This document shows, in pieces, positions 13,467 through 19,010 of a stretch of DNA of 19,010 nucleotides. The notes under the pieces were generated by a model, which saw only the letters and a program-made list of their open reading frames with translations, was not told the origin of the DNA and ran no database searches. The stretch is from NCBI GenBank assembly GCA_002449955.1, contig DJYD01000033.1:1-19010 (forward strand). Reading direction: 5' to 3'. This DNA is from Lachnospiraceae bacterium UBA6987 (GTDB lineage: Bacteria > Bacillota > Clostridia > Lachnospirales > Lachnospiraceae). A program made the position numbers and the translations under genes. The first letter of the stretch is position 1. Each line of letters opens with the position of its first letter.

Positions 13467-15131
13467 TTATTTCGGCACGGCAAACCGTCTGATGATCTGC
13501 TCGGCAGCTTTGATTCCGTCCACCGCCGCGCTGGTGATCCCTCCGGCATAGCCGGCACCTTCTCCGGCAGGCCAGATGCCGCGGATGCTGCTTTCTCCTC
13601 CCGCATCGCGGGGGATGCGAAGCGGTGAGGATGTCCTGCCTTCAAAGCCTTCCACAAGCGCCTCCGGCCCCGCATAGCCGGGCATTTTCCTGTCAAACTG
13701 CGGCATGGCCTGAAGCAGCGCATTTCGGATAAAAGGCGGCAGTACCGATGACAGATCGGCCATCTCCCACGCGCCGCAGATATCCGGCCTGGGCGCATCC
13801 GCTCCCGTCACCAGACTTGCTGCAGGCGCCGCTGCAAAGCTTTCCTCTGCGCCTTCCGTCTTTCCTTTTCCTGCAAATTCCGCCCAGCGCTGGACGGGGA
13901 CCTTCCCCCGGCAAAGCTTCCAGGCCGCTTCTTCACAGGCTCGCTGAAAGCGCATACCCGCAAACAGATCGCCTTCTTCAAAATCTGCCGGCTCTACCTG
14001 CACAACCAACGCCGCATTGGCATTCCTCCCGTCCCGTGCATGGGCACTCATCCCGTTCACACACAGCCTGCCCTCTTCCGAGGAAGCATTGACGACCTGC
14101 CCGCCGGGACACATACAGAAGGAATAAACGCTCCTTCCCTCTTCCACTTTGGCCGTGAGCTTATAATCTGCCGGCGGAAGGTTCTCCGGATTTTCCGTTC
14201 CATACTGGATCCGGTTGATCAGGCTCTGGGGATGCTCGATTCTGACCCCTACGGCAAAGCCCTTGGGCAGCATTTCCACGCCGGCTTCATGCAGCATCAG
14301 GAAGGTTTCGCGGGCGCTGTGACCGATGGCAAGGATCATCGCTTCCGCCGGGATCTCTCTTTTTTCTCCCGTCACCGTATTCTCCGTGCAGGCAGCCTTC
14401 AGGCGTCCCTGTTCCGTGCGTATCCCGGTCAGTCTCGTGTGAAACAGGAAGCTTCCTCCTTTTTCCGTGATCTGCTGCCGCATCATTCTCACCACATTTT
14501 TCAGGCAGTCAGTCCCGATATGGGGCTTCGCATCATAGCAAATGGAGGGATCTGCCCCGCAGTCCGCAAAGATACGCAGCACTTCCCGAATGCGGCCTTC
14601 GGGATCACGGATACCGGTTGCCAGTTTCCCATCGGAAAATGTCCCCGCACCGCCTTCTCCGAACTGTACGTTTGACCAGGGCTTAAGCGCACCGCCTGCC
14701 CAGAAAGCCTGCACGTCCTTATCGCGTTCCTCAGCCGGGGCCCCCTGTTCCAGAAGCAGCGGCTGATACCCGGCCGTCGCCAACATCCAGGCAGCAAAAA
14801 GACCGGCAGGACCTGCGCCGATGATCAGAGGTCTTTCCGCAAGCACTTCCTGACCCGCCTCCGGAAGCCGGTAGTCTTCGATCTTTATCTGTTCCGCCTT
14901 AAAGCCTCTCGCACGTTTTAACAGCGCGGCCTCTTTCTTTTCTCCCATTTCCTCCAGATCAACGGTATAAATGTAGCGGATCTCTTCCTTTTTTCGTGCA
15001 TCGACAGATCGTCTGGCGATCTTCCAGGACGGCAAAATGCCGCCGGCAAAGCGGCGGATCTTCTTTTCCAGCAATACTCTCCTCTCACTTTCAGGCAGCG
15101 GAGGAATGCTCAGGTCATGGATTCGGATCAT
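13467..15131 (-). CDS. COG2509-type FAD-dependent oxidoreductase
   Basis: This 554-residue protein belongs to the uncharacterised FAD-dependent dehydrogenases of COG2509. The dinucleotide-binding motif IIGAGPAGLFAAWML (103-117) gives the FAD Rossmann site. FGEGGAGTFSDGKLATG (157-173) is the family signature. A second nucleotide-contact segment MILAIGHSARET lies in the middle, and GIWPAGEGAGYAGGITSAAVDG near the C-terminus closes over the flavin. The first 95 residues form an extra N-terminal domain (KKIRRFAGG...RSVDARKKEEI) seen in this group. The electron acceptor and substrate are unknown. GAGG lies upstream of the ATG and overlaps the rlmH stop region. It is 8 bp downstream of rlmH, so the two are cotranscribed. 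Confidence 0.87.
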   Translation of the reverse strand: MIRIHDLSIPPLPESERRVLLEKKIRRFAGGILPSWKIARRSVDARKKEEIRYIYTVDLEEMGEKKEAALLKRARGFKAEQIKIEDYRLPEAGQEVLAERPLIIGAGPAGLFAAWMLATAGYQPLLLEQGAPAEERDKDVQAFWAGGALKPWSNVQFGEGGAGTFSDGKLATGIRDPEGRIREVLRIFADCGADPSICYDAKPHIGTDCLKNVVRMMRQQITEKGGSFLFHTRLTGIRTEQGRLKAACTENTVTGEKREIPAEAMILAIGHSARETFLMLHEAGVEMLPKGFAVGVRIEHPQSLINRIQYGTENPENLPPADYKLTAKVEEGRSVYSFCMCPGGQVVNASSEEGRLCVNGMSAHARDGRNANAALVVQVEPADFEEGDLFAGMRFQRACEEAAWKLCRGKVPVQRWAEFAGKGKTEGAEESFAAAPAASLVTGADAPRPDICGAWEMADLSSVLPPFIRNALLQAMPQFDRKMPGYAGPEALVEGFEGRTSSPLRIPRDAGGESSIRGIWPAGEGAGYAGGITSAAVDGIKAAEQIIRRFAVPK

Positions 15132-15139
15132 GGCAGCCT

Positions 15140-15619
15140 CTATTTATGGTAAGGTTCTCCGCGAATAATGCGGAAGGATCGATAAATCTGTTCCAGCAGA
15201 ATCACCCGCATCAGCTGGTGCGGGAAGGTCATACGGGAAAAACTCAGGCGTTCATCAGCCCGTCTCAGGACTTCTCCGGAAAGGCCGAGCGATCCGCCGA
15301 TCACAAAGCACAGGTGGCTTTTCCCGGAACCGGCAAGCGCTTCGATTTTTTGTGCGAGTTCTACAGAATCAGGTGCTTTTCCGTCAATAGCCAAGGCGAT
15401 CACATAGGCATCTTCCGGAAGCCGCGCAAGCAGTTTTGCGCCTTCCTTTGTCTTGATCGCTTCATTTTCCGTTACAGAAGCCCTGTCCGGTGTCTTCTCA
15501 TCTTCAACCTCGATGATTTCCGGCTTTGCATAGCGGGTCAGACGCTTCATATATTCCCGAACTGCATCGTTAAAATAGCTTTCCTTGATCCGTCCGACAC
15601 AAAGGATCGTGATCTTCAT
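15140..15619 (-). CDS. rlmH: 23S rRNA (pseudouridine(1915)-N3)-methyltransferase RlmH
   Basis: RlmH is a small SPOUT-class methyltransferase that methylates N3 of pseudouridine 1915 in helix 69 of 23S rRNA on the 70S ribosome, working as a dimer. The 159-residue length is typical. The C-terminal knot region is well conserved: LCFVIGGSLGLSGEV, the SFSRMTFPHQLMRVILLEQIYR helix, and the terminal RGEPYHK tail. The N-terminus MKITILCVGRIKE is also diagnostic. The promoter is at 15673-15701; the ribosome-binding site (AGGAAAGCAGGA) is fair. It leads a two-gene unit with the COG2509 FAD gene. Confidence 0.97.
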   Translation of the reverse strand: MKITILCVGRIKESYFNDAVREYMKRLTRYAKPEIIEVEDEKTPDRASVTENEAIKTKEGAKLLARLPEDAYVIALAIDGKAPDSVELAQKIEALAGSGKSHLCFVIGGSLGLSGEVLRRADERLSFSRMTFPHQLMRVILLEQIYRSFRIIRGEPYHK

Positions 15620-15672
15620 GGTATATCCTGCTTTCCTGTATGATGACAGACCAGCACAGCTGTTCCTCCGTT

Positions 15673-15701
15673 ATTCTACCGCAGTTTTGCTGTTCCGTAA
15701 A
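15673..15701 (-). promoter_or_regulatory. Probable rlmH promoter
   Basis: On the minus strand there is -35 TTTACG (15696-15701, four of six matches), a 17-nt spacer, and -10 TAGAAT (15673-15678, five of six). It lies about 55 bp upstream of the rlmH ATG and just downstream of the nifJ terminator, which is where a new transcription unit must start. Confidence 0.6.
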
Positions 15702-15725
15702 GAAAGAATCCTCCCGGCCAATATG

Positions 15726-15763
15726 AAAAGCCGCCGCATGAATAACCATGCGGCGGCTTTTTT
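15726..15763 (-). terminator. Terminator after pyruvate:ferredoxin oxidoreductase gene
   Basis: A perfect 15-bp stem (15726-15740 with 15747-15761; core GCCGCCGCATG) has a 6-nt loop. On the minus strand the stem ends in TTTT, and on the plus strand in six T, so it could work in both directions. It begins about 12 bp after the nifJ stop. A second copy of GCGGCGGCTTT (15766-15776) overlaps the nifJ stop codon and could compete for the same arm. Confidence 0.85.
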
Positions 15764-15774
15764 CTGCGGCGGCT

Positions 15775-18700
15775 TTATTTGCCGTAGACTTCCTGCAGTT
15801 TCAGCAGGTGTTCGTATTTTTCCTTCGCGAGGCCGGCTGCCTTGTCGAACAGCATCGCGGCGCGTTCCGGATTCTTCAGGTTGAGCGAGGTGTAACGGCT
15901 CTCGCCCATCAGGAAGGTCTTGTAATCTCCGGTAGGCGCCTTGCTGTCGAGCTGGAACGGCTGTTCCTTGCGGGGGTCGAAGCGGAACAGGTGCCAGTAA
16001 CCGGCCTGGACCGCGTTCTTCTCTTCGGTCTGAGCCTTGCTCATGCCGGCCTTGATGCCGTGAGTGATGCAGGGCGCGTACGCGATGATGATGGACGGGC
16101 CGTGATAGCTTTCCGCCTCGGTCAGAGCTTTGACGGTCTGGTTGTAGTCGGCGCCCATGGCGATCTGCGCCACGTAGACGTAGCCGTAGCTCATGGCGAT
16201 CTGCGCCAGATCCTTCTGCTTCACTTCCTTGCCGCCGGCAGCGAACTGCGCCACGGCGCCCACGTTGGTCGCCTTGGAGGACTGTCCGCCGGTGTTGGAA
16301 TACACTTCGGTATCGAAGACCATGATGTTGATGTCGCGTCCGGAAGCGATCGCGTGGTCAAGGCCGCCGAAGCCGATATCATAGGCCCAGCCGTCGCCGC
16401 CGAAGATCCACTGGGACTTCTTGCCCAGGAATTCCTTGTTCTGCAGCAGGAACTTCACGTCTTCGCAGCAGCCGTTCTGAGCATCCAGAGCCGCAACGAG
16501 CTTCTTCGTTGCCGCGCTGTTGGCTGCGCTGTCGTCATAGGTGTCGAAGAATTCGGTGATGGCCGCCTTCAGCTCTTCGCTTTCGGTGCGTTCGCACACG
16601 GCCTGCAGTCTCTTCGCAAGACCCGCACGCAGCGTGGACTGGCCGAGTTCCATGCCGAGACCGAATTCCGCGTTGTCTTCGAACAGGGAGTTGTCCCAAG
16701 CCGGGCCTCTGCCTTCCTTGTTGACCGTATAAGGCGTGGACGGCGAAGAGTTGCCCCAGATGGAGGTGCAGCCCGTGGCGTTCGCGATATACATGCGGTC
16801 GCCGAACAGCTGAGTGATCAGCTTCGCATAAGGCGCTTCGCCGCAGCCCGCGCAGGCGCCGGAGAATTCCAGTAACGGCTGCTTGAACTGGCTGCCCTTG
16901 ACGGTGCTGATCTTGTATTTCTCAATGACTTCGGGCTTCTCAGGCAGGCTGACGCCGAAATCGAAGTACTTCTGGCAGTCCTTGTGCTCTTCCATCGGCT
17001 GCATGGTTATGGCCTTGCCGGGGGCAGGGCACACGTTCACACAGGAGCCGCAGTCCATGCAGTCCAGAGCGGACACGGTCATGGAGAACTTGTAGCCGGG
17101 CATCTGCATGAGATCCTTCATCGGCATGCCTTCGGGAGCGTTCTTCACGTCTTCTTCGTTCAGCGCGACAGGGCGGATGACCGCGTGCGGGCAGACGTAG
17201 GAGCAGAAGTTGCACTGGATGCACTTCGCGGGATCCCAGACGGGGATGTTCACGGCAACGCCGCGCTTTTCAAAGGCGGCCGCGCCGGAAGGCGTTGCAC
17301 CGTTCGCGTAAGGCAGGAAGGTGGAAACGGGCAGGTTGTGGCCGTCATGTGCATTGACGGGCTTCTGGATGCTGTTGACGAAGCTAACAACATCTTCGCG
17401 GCTTCCTTCAGCCAGTTCGAAGAGCGGTTCGTCCTTCGCATCCTTCCAGGAAGCGGGGACTTCGACCTTGTGGAAGGCCTTTGCGCCGGCGTCGATGCCG
17501 TCGTGGTTCATCTTCACCACGTCCTCGCCCTTCTTCAGGTAGGACTTGGTCGCCGCATCCTTCATGTAGCGGATGGCATCTTCCTGCGGAATGACGCCGC
17601 TGATCACGAAGAAGGCAGCCTGCAGGATGGTGTTCACACGTCCGCCGAGGCCGATCTCCTGGCCGAGCTTGATCGCATCGATGGTATACAGGTTGATGTT
17701 ATGCTCCGCAATATAGCGCTTCATCTGGCCGGGCAGATGCTCTTCGAGCCCTTCCATATCCCAAGGGCAGTTCAACAGGAAGCTGCCGCCGTCCACGACT
17801 TCCTGGACCATATTGTACTTACGGACGTAGGAAGGATTGTGGCAGGCCACGAAGTTTGCCTTGCTAATGTAGTAGGTGGACTTAATGGGGGCGTGGCCGA
17901 AGCGCAGGTGCGAAATGGTCAGGCCGCCGGATTTCTTGGAGTCATATTCGAAGTAGGCCTGCACGAACATATCCGTGTGGTCGCCGATGATCTTGATGGA
18001 ATTCTTGTTCGCACCGACGGTGCCGTCCGCGCCGAGGCCCCAGAACTTGCAGCTGATCGTGGAAGCCGGCTGAGTGTTCGGATCTTCCAGAACAGGCAGG
18101 GACAGGCCGGTCACGTCGTCTTCGATGCCGATCGTGAACTCTTCCTTGGTCTCGTTGCGGTAAACGGCAACGATCTGGCCCGGCGTGGTGTCCTTGGAGC
18201 CCAGACCGTAGCGGCCGTGCTGGACCTTCACGTTGTGGAACTGCGTTCCGCGGAGCGCCGCGATCACGTCCATGTAAAGCGGTTCGCCCATGGCGCCGGG
18301 TTCCTTGGTGCGGTCGAGAACGCTGATGGTCTTCACGGTCTCGGGCATGACCGCCAGCAGATGCTTCTGGCTGAACGGACGGTACAGGCGGACCTTGACC
18401 ACGCCGACCTTTTCGCCGCGGGCGGTCAGGTAATCGATGGTCTCGTCGATCGTATCGCAGACGGAGCCCATCGCCACGATCACATGTTCCGCATCGGGTG
18501 CACCGTGATAGTTGAAGAGCTTGTAGTCCGTGCCGAGCTTGGCATTGACCTTGTTCATATATTCTTCCACTACGGCAGGGAAGGCTTCATAAGCCTTGTT
18601 AGCCGCCTCGCGGACCTGGAAGAAGATGTCCGGGTTCTGCGCGGAGCCCATCTGGCAAGGATGTTCGGGGTTAAGGGCGCCGTTGCGGAACGCCTGGACG

Positions 18701-19010
18701 GCATCCATATCGAGCATGTCGGCAAGGTCCTCATAATCCCAGACTTCGATCTTCTGCAGCTCGTGCGAAGTACGGAAGCCGTCAAAGAAGTTCAGCACCG
18801 GGACACGGCCCTTGATGGCAGCCAGGTGCGCCACGGCGGTCAGGTCCATGACTTCCTGCACGTTGGATTCGCAGAGCATGGCAAAGCCGGTCTGACGGCA
18901 GGCGTAGATATCGGAATGGTCGCCGAAGATGCAAAGGGCATGAGTCGCCAAGGTACGGGCGGCCACATCGATGACACAGGGCAGCATCTCGCCGGCGATC
19001 TTGTACATGT
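15775..19010 (-). CDS. nifJ: Pyruvate:ferredoxin (flavodoxin) oxidoreductase, 5' end outside window
   Basis: This enzyme oxidises pyruvate and CoA to acetyl-CoA, CO2 and reduced ferredoxin, the central catabolic step of many strict anaerobes. About 1,078 codons are present of the usual 1,170-1,180, so roughly the first 95-100 residues lie beyond the right edge. The ATG at 19008 is internal, within the usual NMYKIAGE-like stretch. The two-ferredoxin domain shows CIQCNFCSYVCP (near 17190-17225) and CMDCGSCVNVCP (near 17028-17062), each ligating a [4Fe-4S] cluster. The catalytic C-terminal domain has ACAGCGEAPY, NATGC, and the thiamine-diphosphate motif GDGWAYDIGFGGLDH...SNTGGQ. The single-chain domain order is the homodimeric bacterial type. 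Codons are strongly biased to C-ending forms compared with the neighbours, as expected for an abundant protein. It ends in YGK before a strong terminator. Confidence 0.97.
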   Translation of the reverse strand, partial: MYKIAGEMLPCVIDVAARTLATHALCIFGDHSDIYACRQTGFAMLCESNVQEVMDLTAVAHLAAIKGRVPVLNFFDGFRTSHELQKIEVWDYEDLADMLDMDAVQAFRNGALNPEHPCQMGSAQNPDIFFQVREAANKAYEAFPAVVEEYMNKVNAKLGTDYKLFNYHGAPDAEHVIVAMGSVCDTIDETIDYLTARGEKVGVVKVRLYRPFSQKHLLAVMPETVKTISVLDRTKEPGAMGEPLYMDVIAALRGTQFHNVKVQHGRYGLGSKDTTPGQIVAVYRNETKEEFTIGIEDDVTGLSLPVLEDPNTQPASTISCKFWGLGADGTVGANKNSIKIIGDHTDMFVQAYFEYDSKKSGGLTISHLRFGHAPIKSTYYISKANFVACHNPSYVRKYNMVQEVVDGGSFLLNCPWDMEGLEEHLPGQMKRYIAEHNINLYTIDAIKLGQEIGLGGRVNTILQAAFFVISGVIPQEDAIRYMKDAATKSYLKKGEDVVKMNHDGIDAGAKAFHKVEVPASWKDAKDEPLFELAEGSREDVVSFVNSIQKPVNAHDGHNLPVSTFLPYANGATPSGAAAFEKRGVAVNIPVWDPAKCIQCNFCSYVCPHAVIRPVALNEEDVKNAPEGMPMKDLMQMPGYKFSMTVSALDCMDCGSCVNVCPAPGKAITMQPMEEHKDCQKYFDFGVSLPEKPEVIEKYKISTVKGSQFKQPLLEFSGACAGCGEAPYAKLITQLFGDRMYIANATGCTSIWGNSSPSTPYTVNKEGRGPAWDNSLFEDNAEFGLGMELGQSTLRAGLAKRLQAVCERTESEELKAAITEFFDTYDDSAANSAATKKLVAALDAQNGCCEDVKFLLQNKEFLGKKSQWIFGGDGWAYDIGFGGLDHAIASGRDINIMVFDTEVYSNTGGQSSKATNVGAVAQFAAGGKEVKQKDLAQIAMSYGYVYVAQIAMGADYNQTVKALTEAESYHGPSIIIAYAPCITHGIKAGMSKAQTEEKNAVQAGYWHLFRFDPRKEQPFQLDSKAPTGDYKTFLMGESRYTSLNLKNPERAAMLFDKAAGLAKEKYEHLLKLQEVYGK

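Noticed and set aside
15748..16875. Plus-strand open frame of 375 codons
   Set aside because: It is fully antisense to the catalytic domain of pyruvate:ferredoxin oxidoreductase. The frame is open because of the strong C/G-ending codon bias of that gene; no Shine-Dalgarno or domain is seen.
1..19010. CRISPR array, insertion sequence, phage or toxin-antitoxin genes
   Set aside because: No regularly spaced repeats, transposase or phage motifs, or short paired toxin-antitoxin genes were found on either strand.

Overview
The window reads as the chromosome of a moderately GC-rich, low-redox anaerobe of the Bacillota, most likely a Clostridia- or Negativicutes-type bacterium. The evidence is a RecU-type Holliday junction resolvase, a CarD-family regulator, RlmH, the paired radical-SAM/DUF2344 genes next to RNase G, and a large pyruvate:ferredoxin oxidoreductase. 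Species cannot be named from the sequence alone. Almost everything lies on the minus strand; only the carD-like gene is on the plus strand. No phage, insertion sequence, CRISPR array or defence cassette is visible, so this is mostly a housekeeping region.

Layout, from right to left (the direction of most transcription). Positions 19010-15775 hold a nifJ/por gene cut by the window edge, followed by a strong hairpin terminator. Next is a two-gene unit, rlmH and a COG2509-type FAD protein (15619-13467), with its own promoter. It converges on the plus-strand carD-like gene (12869-13384), and the two share a long terminator hairpin. An AT-rich divergent region (12599-12868) separates carD from a secreted lipoprotein gamma-glutamyltransferase (12598-10802). 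A good sigma-A promoter then starts rsmD, coaD and a coiled-coil protein gene (10724-9024), ending at a 13-bp hairpin.

Positions 8966-2371 carry seven tightly packed, often overlapping genes: a HAD phosphatase, a two-TM protein, an RluA-type pseudouridine synthase, recU, a TIGR03960-type radical SAM protein, a DUF2344 protein and a short RNase E/G. Many of these products act on RNA (modification, processing) or on DNA junctions. The next gene (2156-123) is a 677-residue TerD-domain protein resembling the MXAN_6230/SCO0854 family but with no RING finger. A tRNA-Pro(CGG) with a near-consensus promoter closes the window.

The most intriguing non-coding signal is the 214-bp gap between the RNase gene and the TerD-type gene. 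It holds a nested three-helix RNA (2178-2255) with a GNRA tetraloop, followed by seven U residues and, four bases later, the ribosome-binding site. One of its helix strands can alternatively pair with the sequence overlapping the Shine-Dalgarno. I do not recognise it as a known riboswitch class. It could be a regulatory leader, a small RNA or a palindromic intergenic repeat.
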